From NCBI GenBank assembly GCA_025964985.1, contig JAOPXU010000187.1, forward strand, positions 1-32,239: a stretch of DNA of 32,239 nucleotides. Reading direction: 5' to 3'. The translations under genes and the position numbers were made by a program. The notes under the pieces were generated by a model. That model saw nothing but the letters and a program-made list of their open reading frames with translations, had not been told where the DNA came from and did not search any database. Every line of letters begins with the position of its first letter. Position 1 is the first letter of the stretch. Source of the DNA: Nocardioides sp. Lineage in GTDB: Bacteria > Actinomycetota > Actinomycetes > Propionibacteriales > Nocardioidaceae. Below are positions 17,164 to 24,819 of the stretch, one piece after another.

Positions 17164-18759
17164 ATGGACTTCATCAAGCCCACCATCGAGTACGCCGAGC
17201 TCTCCCCGCTCTTCATCGTCTTCGGCGTCGCCGTCCTCGGTGTGGTCGTCGAGGCGTTCGTCGCCCGCCCGCACCGCCACGTCGCCCAGGTCGCCCTGGC
17301 CAGCGCCGGCGTGGTCGGCGCGTTCATCGCCACGGTCCTCGTCGGCATCAACCTCGCCGAGGTCGGCGAGGGCGTCGGTCGCGGCGTGGTCGGCGCCGAG
17401 GGCTCGGTCGTCGTCGACGGCCCCTCGGTCTACCTGTGGGGCCTCATCCTCGTCTTCGCGCTCGCCGGCGTCGCCCTGTTCTCCGAGCGCAGGCTCGAGG
17501 CCGGCGTTCCCGTCTTCGCGGGCCAGGCCGCCACGCTGCCCGGCAGCGAGGGGGAGCGCGAGGCCTCGACGGCGGGCCTTGCCCACACCGAGGTCTACCC
17601 GCTCGTCATGTTCGCCGTCGGCGGCATGATGCTGTTCCCGGCCTCCGGCGACCTGCTCACCATGTTCGTGGCCCTCGAGGTCCTCTCCCTGCCGCTCTAC
17701 CTGCTCTGCGGGCTCGCACGCCGCCGCCGCCTGCTCAGCCAGGAGGCCGCGCTCAAGTACTTCCTGCTCGGCGCGTTCTCGTCCGGCTTCTTCCTCTACG
17801 GCGTCGCGCTGGTCTACGGCTACGCCGGCTCGATGAGCCTGGGTGCCATCCACAACGCCGTGGTCGCGGGATCCGAGGACCGGACCCTGCTGCTGCTCGG
17901 CATCGCGATGCTCTCGGTCGGCCTGCTGTTCAAGGTCGGCGCCGCGCCGTTCCAGGCCTGGACCCCCGACGTCTACCAGGGCGCGCCCACCGCGGTGACC
18001 GCCTTCATGTCGGCGGCCACCAAGATCGCCGCCTTCGGCGCCATCCTGCGCCTCTACTACGTCGCCTTCGGCGCCGACCGCTGGGACTGGCAGCCCATGC
18101 TCTGGGCCGTCGCCATCCTCACCATGCTCGTCGGTGCGGTGCTCGCCTGCGTGCAGAGCGACGTCAAGCGGATGCTCGCCTACTCCTCGGTCGCCCACAC
18201 CGGCTTCCTGCTCACCGGCGTGCTCGGCGTCCAGTCGGCCACCGACCTCGCCGACGGTCAGGTCACCTCGCTGCAGGCCGTGCTGTTCTACCTCACCACC
18301 TACGGCTTCGCGACCGTCGGCGCCTTCGCGGTCGTCACCGTGGTCCGCGACGCCAACGGTGAGGCGCCGTCGTTCGTCCGGTGGACCGGTCTCGGCAAGC
18401 GCTCGCCGGTCGTGGCCGGCGTGTTCGCGTTCTTCCTGCTCTCGATGGCCGGCATCCCGCTCACCGCCGGCTTCGTCGGCAAGTGGGCCGTCTTCACCGT
18501 GGCCATGTCGTCGGGTGCCTGGCCGGTCGTGCTCGTCGCGATCGCGGCGAGCATCATCTCTGTCTACTTCTACGTCCGCTACATCAGGCTGATGTTCTTC
18601 ACCGACCCCGAGCCCGACGAGGTGGTCGCCACGGTGACCACGCCGTCGCCGTTCACCAGCGTCACCATCGGTCTGTGCGCGGTCGCCACGCTCGTCCTCG
18701 GGATCGTGCCCGGCCCGGTCCTCGACCTGGCCGCCCAGGTGGGAGACTTCATCCGGTGA
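17164..18759 (+). CDS. nuoN: NADH-quinone oxidoreductase subunit N
   Basis: This 531-residue subunit is the third antiporter-like proton channel of complex I. It shows MFVALEVLSLPLYLLCG with the key glutamate, the FKVGAAPFQAWTPDVYQGAPT motif and about 14 helices. An AGGA sits only two bases before the ATG, so ribosome recruitment may rely on readthrough from nuoM. The stop overlaps the following GTG (GTGA), tying the prenyl synthase to the same transcript. Confidence 0.97.
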   Translation: MDFIKPTIEYAELSPLFIVFGVAVLGVVVEAFVARPHRHVAQVALASAGVVGAFIATVLVGINLAEVGEGVGRGVVGAEGSVVVDGPSVYLWGLILVFALAGVALFSERRLEAGVPVFAGQAATLPGSEGEREASTAGLAHTEVYPLVMFAVGGMMLFPASGDLLTMFVALEVLSLPLYLLCGLARRRRLLSQEAALKYFLLGAFSSGFFLYGVALVYGYAGSMSLGAIHNAVVAGSEDRTLLLLGIAMLSVGLLFKVGAAPFQAWTPDVYQGAPTAVTAFMSAATKIAAFGAILRLYYVAFGADRWDWQPMLWAVAILTMLVGAVLACVQSDVKRMLAYSSVAHTGFLLTGVLGVQSATDLADGQVTSLQAVLFYLTTYGFATVGAFAVVTVVRDANGEAPSFVRWTGLGKRSPVVAGVFAFFLLSMAGIPLTAGFVGKWAVFTVAMSSGAWPVVLVAIAASIISVYFYVRYIRLMFFTDPEPDEVVATVTTPSPFTSVTIGLCAVATLVLGIVPGPVLDLAAQVGDFIR

Positions 18760-19745
18760 CGAGCGACCTGGCCCTGCCGATCGTCGACGAGGACCTCGCC
18801 GAGCGGTTGAGCCAGCGGATGGCGGAGGTCGAGAAGGCCCTCTTCGACCACGCGGCGAGCCCGTCGCCCTACGTCACCGAGGCGGCGCGCCACCTGTTCT
18901 CTGCCGGCGGCAAGCGGTTCCGCCCGCTCCTCGTGCTCCTGGCCGCCGAGGCCGGCGCCGACCCCGGCGCCGACGCGGTGCTGACCGCGGCCTGCGTCGT
19001 CGAGATCACCCACGTCGGCTCGCTCTACCACGACGACGTGATGGACGAGGCCGCCCTGCGCCGGGGGGCCGACTCGGCCAACACGCGCTGGGACAACCAC
19101 GTCGCGATCCTCACCGGCGACTGGCTGTTCGCGAAGTCCTCCGAGCTCACCGCCCGGCTCGGGGCCGACGCGGTGGCCATCCAGGCCGCCACGTTCACGC
19201 GCCTCGTCGAGGGCCAGATCCTCGAGGGCGTCGAGCCGACCGGAGACCCGCTGCGCCACTACCTCGACGTGGTCGCCGGCAAGACCGGCTCGTTGATCGC
19301 CACCTCCGCCCGCTACGGCGCCCGCTTCAGCGGCACCAGCGTCGAGGTGGAGGAGGCGCTGACCGCCTACGGCGAGATCGTCGGCTCGGCGTTCCAGCTC
19401 TCCGACGACATCCTCGACGTCGCCTCCGACTCCGAGGAGTCCGGCAAGACCCCGGGCACCGACCTGCGCGAGGGCGTCCCGACGCTGCCGGTCCTGATGG
19501 CCCTCGCCTCCACCGACCCCGCCGACGAGCGGCTCCACGAGCTGCTCCGCTCCGACCTGAGCGACGACGTCCTGCACGCCGAGGCCCTCGGCCTGCTGCG
19601 CAAGCACCCCGCGCTCGACGAGGCGCGCGCCTACGTGATCGCGCGTGCCCAGGAGGCCAAGGCGCTGCTCACCGTGCTGCCCGAGGGGTCCGTGCGCACC
19701 GCGCTCGAGGACTTCGCCGACGTGGTGGCGGTCCGCAGCACCTGA
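18756..19745 (+). CDS. Polyprenyl diphosphate synthase (probable menaquinone side chain)
   Basis: This 329-residue trans-isoprenyl diphosphate synthase condenses allylic diphosphate with isopentenyl diphosphate units. Both aspartate-rich Mg2+ sites are clear: DDVMD in LYHDDVMDEA and DDILD in FQLSDDILDVASD. GGKRFRPLLVLL near the N-terminus binds diphosphate, and KTGSLIATSARYGA follows the first site. The GTG start overlaps the nuoN stop. Location at the end of the nuo operon suggests it makes the heptaprenyl-to-nonaprenyl chain of menaquinone, the substrate of complex I in actinobacteria. Chain length cannot be read from the sequence. Confidence 0.92.
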   Translation: MTSDLALPIVDEDLAERLSQRMAEVEKALFDHAASPSPYVTEAARHLFSAGGKRFRPLLVLLAAEAGADPGADAVLTAACVVEITHVGSLYHDDVMDEAALRRGADSANTRWDNHVAILTGDWLFAKSSELTARLGADAVAIQAATFTRLVEGQILEGVEPTGDPLRHYLDVVAGKTGSLIATSARYGARFSGTSVEVEEALTAYGEIVGSAFQLSDDILDVASDSEESGKTPGTDLREGVPTLPVLMALASTDPADERLHELLRSDLSDDVLHAEALGLLRKHPALDEARAYVIARAQEAKALLTVLPEGSVRTALEDFADVVAVRST

Positions 19746-19778
19746 CCTGCCCGACCTGCCGGTCGTCGTACGGTCAGG
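19741..19778. terminator. Bidirectional hairpin between convergent genes
   Basis: CCTGACC (19741-19747) pairs with GGTCAGG (19772-19778), and inside it CGACC (19752-19756) pairs with GGTCG (19761-19765) around a four-base loop. The outer arms contain both stop codons, TGA of the prenyl synthase and TCA of the opposing rarD. It is likely a shared transcription end; no T-run follows, as is common at this GC content. Confidence 0.55.
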
Positions 19779-20685
19779 AGGCGGCGCTGGCCTGCGCCGT
19801 CACCATGAGCTGGCGGCGGCGGTGGCGCAGCGCCTCGTAGGTGAAGACGACCAGCGCGCTCCACACCAGCGAGAAGCCGATCCAGCGGCCGGTCGTCATC
19901 GCCTCGCGCAGGACCGCGACACCGAGGACGAACTGCATCGTGGGCGCGAGGTACTGCAGCAGGCCCAGGGACACCATCGAGACCCGGGTGGCCGCCGCGC
20001 CGAACAGGATGAGCGGGATCGCCGTCACGATCCCGGTGCTCATCAGCAGCACCGCGTGGCCCAGGCCCTCGGTGCCGAACTGGCTGTCGCCGGCCGCGCC
20101 GATGACGACCAGGTAGCCGAGCGCGAACGGCGCGATCACGGCTGTCTCGAACGCCAGGCTCTCGACCGCCCCGACGTCGGCGGACTTCTTGGCCAGGCCG
20201 TAGGTGCCGAACGAGAAGGCCAGGACCAGTGCGATCCACGGCGGTCGGCCGTAGTCGAACGCCAGCACGCACACGGCCGCGAACCCGACGCCCAGCGCCG
20301 CCCACTGCAGCGGGCGCAGCCGCTCGCGCAGGATGAGCACGCCCATGAGGACCGTGACCAGCGGGTTGATGAAGTAGCCGAGCGACGTCTCGACCACCCG
20401 GCCGCTGTTGACGCCGTAGATGTAGACGGTCCAGTTGATCGTGATCGTCACGGCCGCGACCACCAGCAGCAGGCGCACCCGGCGGTCGCCGACGATCGCT
20501 CGCAGCTCGTGGCGCCGGCGCAGCCCGAGGACCAGCAGGCCCATCGTGAGTCCCGACCAGACGATGCGGTGGGCGAGGATCTCGACGGCGCCGCTGGGCT
20601 CGAGCAGCGGCCAGTACAGGGGGAACAGGCCCCACAGCGCGTAGGCGCCGACGCCCAGCGCCAGACCGCGGCGTACGTCCGTCAC
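19774..20685 (-). CDS. rarD: RarD-type EamA-family permease
   Basis: This 303-residue integral membrane protein has ten predicted helices arranged as two EamA/DMT repeats. It opens with GLALGVGAYALWGLFPLYWPLL and AHRIVWSG, characteristic of the RarD subfamily, and later has LGYFINPLVTVLMGVLILRERL closing the first half. The family exports or imports small metabolites; the substrate of RarD is unknown (the name comes from a chloramphenicol-sensitivity phenotype). The GTG at 20685 has no evident ribosome-binding site and may be leaderless. It converges on the prenyl synthase and is not part of the nuo unit. Confidence 0.9.
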   Translation of the reverse strand: MTDVRRGLALGVGAYALWGLFPLYWPLLEPSGAVEILAHRIVWSGLTMGLLVLGLRRRHELRAIVGDRRVRLLLVVAAVTITINWTVYIYGVNSGRVVETSLGYFINPLVTVLMGVLILRERLRPLQWAALGVGFAAVCVLAFDYGRPPWIALVLAFSFGTYGLAKKSADVGAVESLAFETAVIAPFALGYLVVIGAAGDSQFGTEGLGHAVLLMSTGIVTAIPLILFGAAATRVSMVSLGLLQYLAPTMQFVLGVAVLREAMTTGRWIGFSLVWSALVVFTYEALRHRRRQLMVTAQASAAS

Positions 20686-20801
20686 GAGTGGACTCTAGAG
20701 TCAGCGCGTGGCCCGGCCGGCACGCCCCCCGGGGTCCGCCGAGACCCACGCCCGGGCAGAGCCCGGAGCCACACGGACCCCCACCCTCCCGAGGAGACCC
20801 C

Positions 20802-21266
20802 ATGCGTTCCCCCCGCCTCGTCGTCGCCGCCATCGCCGTGGCCCTGACCGCGTCGATGACGTCGGTCGCGCCGTCGGCAACCGCCCGCATCGACCCGCGT
20901 CCGGCCCCCGCAGCCGCCGCAGCCCCCACCGTCGAGCGCGCCGCGGCGATCACGATCACCTCCCGCGTCGTCAAGCGCCGCATGGCCCCCGACCGCCCCA
21001 AGCGCCTGGTCTTCCAGGGCACCGTCACGCCCGCCAAGGGCCCGGTCTACATCCAGCGCGCGACGAGGTGCAACAGGGCCGTGACGGCCTGCAACTTCAC
21101 GTTCTACCGCAAGGTGTTCCTGAAGAAGGGCGCCTACGCGGCCGTCATCGCCGCCCCGCCGACCCAGCGCGGCTGGGTGTGGCGCGCCAAGGTCAAGACG
21201 AGCTACAGCAAGTGGTGGGTGACCTGCACGAAGCGGCCGCTGCAGGACTGCACCGTCCCCCGCTGA
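20802..21266 (+). CDS. Small secreted protein of unknown function
   Basis: This 154-residue protein has a clear Sec signal peptide: MRSPR, a hydrophobic core VVAAIAVALTASMT, then likely cleavage after Ala-Thr-Ala near residue 28. An Ala/Pro-rich linker follows. The mature part is basic, rich in Lys/Arg/Trp/Tyr, with two close cysteine pairs (CNRAVTAC and CTKRPLQDC) that could form disulfides. The ATG at 20802 is chosen over an upstream in-frame start because GAGGAG lies five bases before it and the signal peptide begins there. I recognise no family. Confidence 0.75.
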   Translation: MRSPRLVVAAIAVALTASMTSVAPSATARIDPRPAPAAAAAPTVERAAAITITSRVVKRRMAPDRPKRLVFQGTVTPAKGPVYIQRATRCNRAVTACNFTFYRKVFLKKGAYAAVIAAPPTQRGWVWRAKVKTSYSKWWVTCTKRPLQDCTVPR

Positions 21267-21283
21267 GCGACCAGCACCACGCG

Positions 21284-21322
21284 CGACGAAGGGCCCCCGC
21301 CGGTGGCGGGGGCCCTTCGTCG
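21284..21322. terminator. Strong bidirectional terminator
   Basis: A perfect 18-bp stem (21284-21301 with 21305-21322) closes on a three-base loop GGT. It sits between the stop of the small secreted protein gene on the plus strand and the stop of korB on the minus strand, so it probably ends both transcripts. It lacks a T-tract, but the stem is almost entirely G/C and very stable. Confidence 0.85.
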
Positions 21323-21336
21323 TCGTCAGCGGACGG

Positions 21337-22458
21337 TCAGACGACCGTCCACGTGTCGCTGCCGTTGATGAGCGCGGTGAGTCGCTCGCTCGCGTCGGCC
21401 GGGGCGGCCTGCTGGGCCGCACCGGTCTGCGCGCGGGTCAGGTCGTCGTACGTCGGGCGGGCGACCTGGCGGAAGACCCCGATCGGCGCCTGGTGCAGGT
21501 AGTCGGCCGCGGTCAGGCGCGAGATCGCGAACGCGGTCGAGGGGTCCTCGGCGTGGGCGTCGTGGACCAGGAGCGCGTCGACCGGGACCTGGCCCGGCTC
21601 GGTACCGACCTCGACGACCTTGACGCCACCGGTGGCGGTGTCGCGGACGACGCCCCTGGACCCGCCGCCGTCCTCGGCGAGGTTGCCGAAGCGGATGGCC
21701 TCGCCGTGCACGAGCGGGATGATCGCGTCGGCCTTGGTGTCGGCGCCCTTGATGGCGTCGAAGGCGCCGTCGTTGAAGATCGGGCAGTTCTGGTAGATCT
21801 CGACCAGCGACGTGCCGCGGTGGGCGGCGGCCGCTGACAACACCGAGGTGAGGTGCTTGCGGTCGGAGTCGATCGTGCGCGCGACGAACGTCGCCTCGGC
21901 GCCGAGCGCCAGCGACACGGGGTTGAACGGGTGGTCGACCGAGCCCATCGGCGTGGACTTGGTGACCTTGCCGGCCTCGGAGGTGGGGGAGAACTGACCC
22001 TTGGTGAGACCGTAGATCCGGTTGTTGAACAGCAGGATCGTCATGTTGACGTTGCGGCGCAGCGCGTGGATCAGGTGGTTGCCGCCGATGGACAGCGCAT
22101 CGCCGTCACCGGTGACGACCCACACCGACAAGTCCTCGCGCGCGGTGGCCAGGCCGGTCGCGATCGAGGGCGCACGTCCGTGGATGGAGTGCATGCCGTA
22201 GGTGTCGAGGTAGTAGGGGAAGCGGCTGGAGCAGCCGATGCCCGAGACGAAGACGATGTTCTCGCGGCGCAGGCCGAGGTCGGGCAGGAAGCCCTGGACG
22301 GCCTTGAGCACGGCGTAGTCGCCGCAGCCGGGGCACCAGCGCACCTCCTGGTCGGAGGAGAAGTCCTTGCCGGTCTGCTTGGCGGCGCCGTCCTCGAGCG
22401 AGGGCACCAGCTCGACGCCGGTGCGCAGGTCGGGCATGGGCAGGTCGGTCGCGGTCAT
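21337..22458 (-). CDS. korB: 2-oxoglutarate:ferredoxin oxidoreductase, beta subunit
   Basis: This 373-residue thiamine-diphosphate subunit shows the TPP/Mg2+ motif GDGDALSIGGNHLIHA and a downstream Asn-Asn (LLFNNRIYG). A WCPGCGDYAVL segment supplies cysteines for the single [4Fe-4S] cluster, with Cys again in SGIGCSSRFPYY. With KorA it oxidatively decarboxylates 2-oxoglutarate to succinyl-CoA using ferredoxin. In Mycobacterium tuberculosis such a pair supports a CO2-dependent alternative TCA step. It starts three bases after the korA stop, so the two are co-translated. Pyruvate or another 2-oxoacid cannot be excluded as substrate from sequence alone. Confidence 0.92.
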   Translation of the reverse strand: MTATDLPMPDLRTGVELVPSLEDGAAKQTGKDFSSDQEVRWCPGCGDYAVLKAVQGFLPDLGLRRENIVFVSGIGCSSRFPYYLDTYGMHSIHGRAPSIATGLATAREDLSVWVVTGDGDALSIGGNHLIHALRRNVNMTILLFNNRIYGLTKGQFSPTSEAGKVTKSTPMGSVDHPFNPVSLALGAEATFVARTIDSDRKHLTSVLSAAAAHRGTSLVEIYQNCPIFNDGAFDAIKGADTKADAIIPLVHGEAIRFGNLAEDGGGSRGVVRDTATGGVKVVEVGTEPGQVPVDALLVHDAHAEDPSTAFAISRLTAADYLHQAPIGVFRQVARPTYDDLTRAQTGAAQQAAPADASERLTALINGSDTWTVV

Positions 22459-22461
22459 GGG

Positions 22462-24411
22462 TCAGACCTCCTGGGTGGTCTGGTCGGGGGTGGCGGTGGA
22501 GAGGTCGACCTCGACGCCCTCGGCCTCGGCGACCAGGTTGCCGATGGCCTCGGCGAGCACGGCGGCCTTGATGGGCATGCCGTTGACCTGGTTGTAGCCG
22601 ATGGCGTCGACGAGGTACTTGCCGCGCAGCAGCAGTGAGAGCTGGCCGAGGTTCATCTCGGGCACGAGCACCTTGTCGTAGCGCCCGAGGATGTCCCCGA
22701 GGTCGGAGGGGAACGGGTTGAGGTGGCGCAGGTGGACCTGCGCGACGTGGTAGCCGGCCTTGCGGACCCGGCGGCAGCCGGCGCCGATCGGGCCGTAGGT
22801 CGAGCCCCAGCCGATGACGAGCACCTTGGCCTCGCCCGACGGGTCGTCGACCTCGAGCGGCGGCAGCGAGGCGGCGATCCGGTCGACCTTGGCCTGGCGG
22901 GTGCGGACCATGAAGTCGTGGTTGGCGGGGTCGTAGGAGATGTTGCCGTGACCGTCGCCCTTCTCGAGCCCGCCGATGCGGTGCTCGAGGCCCGGCGTAC
23001 CGGGGACGGCCCAGGGGCGGGCGAGGGTGTCCTCGTCGCGCAGGTAGGGCCAGAAGTCCTTGTCCTCGGTGCCGTCGTCGTTGATCCGCACCACGTGGTT
23101 GGCCTCGGTCGCGAACGCCGGGTCGATGACGGGGAGGTCGGCGACGTCGGGCACCTGCCACGGCTCCGAGCCGTTGGCGAGGTAGCCGTCGGAGAGCAGC
23201 ATCACCGGGGTGCGGTAGGTGACCGCGATCCGGATGGCCTCGACGGCGGCGGCGAAGCAGTCGCCGGGCGACTGCGGAGCGACGATCGGGACCGGGGCCT
23301 CGCCGTTGCGCCCGAACATCGCCTGCAACAGGTCGGACTGCTCGGTCTTGGTCGGCAGACCCGTGGAGGGTCCGCCGCGCTGGACGTCGACGATGACCAG
23401 CGGCAGCTCGGTCATCACGGCCAGCCCGATCGACTCGGACTTCAGTGCCACGCCGGGCCCGGAGGTCGAGGTCACGCCGAGCGCGCCGCCGAACGAGGCG
23501 CCGATGGCCATGCCGATGCCGGCGATCTCGTCCTCGGCCTGCAGCGTGGTGACGCCGAACGACTTGTGCTTGCTGAGCTCGTGGAGGATGTCGGAGGCCG
23601 GGGTGATCGGGTAGGACCCGAGCACGACCTGCAGCCCGGACTGCACGCCGCCGGCGACGAGGCCGTAGGCGAGCGCGAGGTTGCCGGTGATGTTGCGGTA
23701 GGTGCCGGGCGCCATCGTGGCCGGCTTGATCTCGTACTGGACGGCGAACGCCTCGGTGGTCTCGCCGTAGTTCCAGCCGGTCTTGAAGGCCAGCAGGTTG
23801 GCGTCGCGGATGTCGGGGACCTTGGCGAACCGCTTGGCCAGGAACGCCTCGGTGCCCTCGGTCGGGCGCCCGTACATCCAGGACAGCAGGCCCAGCGCGA
23901 ACATGTTCTTGGCGCGGGCGGCGTCCTTGCGCGAGAGGCCGAACTCCTTGACGGCCTCGACCGTCATGCCGGTCAGGTCGACGGTCTGGACCTGGAAGTC
24001 GCCCAGCGGGTCGTTGACCTCGCCCACCTTGTCGAGCGGGTTGGCGTCGTAGCCGGCCTTGTCGAGGTTGCGCTTGGTGAAGTCGTGGGTGTCGACGATG
24101 ATCGTCGCCCCCTTGGGCAGGTCGGCGACGTTGGCCTTGAGCGCGGCCGGGTTCATCGCGACGAGCACGTCGGGGGCGTCACCTGCGGTGAGGATGTCGT
24201 GGTCGGCGAAGTGCACCTGGAACGACGACACCCCCGGCAGCGTGCCCTGGGGTGCCCGGATCTCGGCCGGGAAGTTGGGCAGCGTCACCAGGTCGTTGCC
24301 GAAGACGGCTGACTCCTGCGTGAAACGGTCACCCGTCAGCTGCATGCCGTCACCGGAGTCGCCCGCGAACCGGATGACCACCCGGTCGAGCTGCTTGACC
24401 TGCTTGGACAC
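22462..24411 (-). CDS. korA: 2-oxoglutarate:ferredoxin oxidoreductase, fused gamma-alpha subunit
   Basis: This 649-residue fusion has an N-terminal gamma domain (about 1-190; IRFAGDSGDGMQLTGDRF, NFPAEIRAPQGT) joined to the alpha, TPP-pyrimidine-binding domain (from about 225; GSYPITPASDILHEL, QAEDEIAGIGMAIGASFGG, TSTSGPGVALKSE) and a C-terminal transketolase-like domain. This layout is the KorA type of actinobacteria. The GTG start has AAGGTGG four bases upstream. It leads a two-gene operon with korB. A KstR-like dyad about 90 bp upstream suggests control linked to lipid or sterol catabolism (inference). Confidence 0.93.
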   Translation of the reverse strand: MSKQVKQLDRVVIRFAGDSGDGMQLTGDRFTQESAVFGNDLVTLPNFPAEIRAPQGTLPGVSSFQVHFADHDILTAGDAPDVLVAMNPAALKANVADLPKGATIIVDTHDFTKRNLDKAGYDANPLDKVGEVNDPLGDFQVQTVDLTGMTVEAVKEFGLSRKDAARAKNMFALGLLSWMYGRPTEGTEAFLAKRFAKVPDIRDANLLAFKTGWNYGETTEAFAVQYEIKPATMAPGTYRNITGNLALAYGLVAGGVQSGLQVVLGSYPITPASDILHELSKHKSFGVTTLQAEDEIAGIGMAIGASFGGALGVTSTSGPGVALKSESIGLAVMTELPLVIVDVQRGGPSTGLPTKTEQSDLLQAMFGRNGEAPVPIVAPQSPGDCFAAAVEAIRIAVTYRTPVMLLSDGYLANGSEPWQVPDVADLPVIDPAFATEANHVVRINDDGTEDKDFWPYLRDEDTLARPWAVPGTPGLEHRIGGLEKGDGHGNISYDPANHDFMVRTRQAKVDRIAASLPPLEVDDPSGEAKVLVIGWGSTYGPIGAGCRRVRKAGYHVAQVHLRHLNPFPSDLGDILGRYDKVLVPEMNLGQLSLLLRGKYLVDAIGYNQVNGMPIKAAVLAEAIGNLVAEAEGVEVDLSTATPDQTTQEV

Positions 24412-24465
24412 TGTTCCACCTTCGTCGTGTCGGGACGACGTCCGTCCCGCTGCGTCAACCGCCTT

Positions 24466-24515
24466 GATGACCCGTCATCGTACGGCGGTCGGGGGCAAAA
24501 CTAGAACACGTTCCA
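24466..24515 (-). promoter_or_regulatory. korAB promoter region with KstR-type dyad
   Basis: 24502-24515 reads TAGAACACGTTCCA, matching the KstR operator TNNAACNNGTTNNA at every fixed position. The wider palindrome CTAGAAC-AC-GTTCCAG has one mismatch. On the minus strand a TACGAT -10 (24477-24482) lies 18 bp below a TTCTAG hexamer inside this dyad, so a bound repressor would cover the -35. A second, perfect dyad GATGAC-CC-GTCATC (24466-24479) overlaps the -10. The assignment to a particular TetR-family regulator is inference. Confidence 0.45.
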
Positions 24516-24819
24516 GACACCTGTCCGGCTCACGTCCATCCCCTCTCCACGATAGTCCGCGCATCCGCCGGACCGGAGCCGTCCTGCGCCACAGAGGGTG
24601 ACACTCGCCACGTTCGCCGCCCCTCCCGGGCTGCTGTGCGCCCGCAGGCCCTGGGCCAGCCCCGGAAGCCGGGCCTGAGCGGCCTTCCGCGAGGTCCCTC
24701 AGGTGGCTAGACCGGCCGTCTCAAGATGCGTGTCGAGTTCGCGTGGGTTACATATGTTGATTAGTCTGCTCGAGTTACGTGAGCCGCACCAGTCTGGTGC
24801 GATGGAGAAAGCAGGACAC
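24516..24819 (+). promoter_or_regulatory. Leader region of the sulfate transporter operon
   Basis: I see no convincing gene here. Two mutually exclusive hairpins can form: CGGAAG-C-CCG (24663-24671) with CGG-C-CTTCCG (24680-24689), or CCTGAG (24674-24679) with CTCAGG (24698-24703). A perfect 7-bp stem, CGCACCA/TGGTGCG (24785-24801), lies just before the start codon. A 12-codon open frame at 24725-24763 (starting Met-Arg-Val-Glu) is a conceivable leader peptide but has no cysteine or methionine run. TATGTT (24755) and TAGTCT (24762) are possible -10 hexamers. I found no SAM-riboswitch signature. Confidence 0.35.

Noticed and set aside
15223..18198. A 991-codon open frame on the minus strand opposite nuoL-nuoN
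   Set aside because: It is antisense to three strongly conserved genes, its product is low-complexity Arg/Asp/Glu/Gly-rich sequence, and long antisense frames are expected at this GC content.
23219..24312. Plus-strand open frames opposite korA
   Set aside because: Antisense to a highly conserved 649-residue enzyme; the products are compositionally biased and unrecognisable.
24703..24819. Upstream extension of the sulfate-binding protein
   Set aside because: The extra residues are hydrophilic and would place the lipoprotein signal internally; the signal peptide starts cleanly at 24820.
24516..24819. SAM riboswitch before the sulfate transporter
   Set aside because: I looked for conserved SAM-I/SAM-IV core motifs and did not find them; only generic hairpins are visible.
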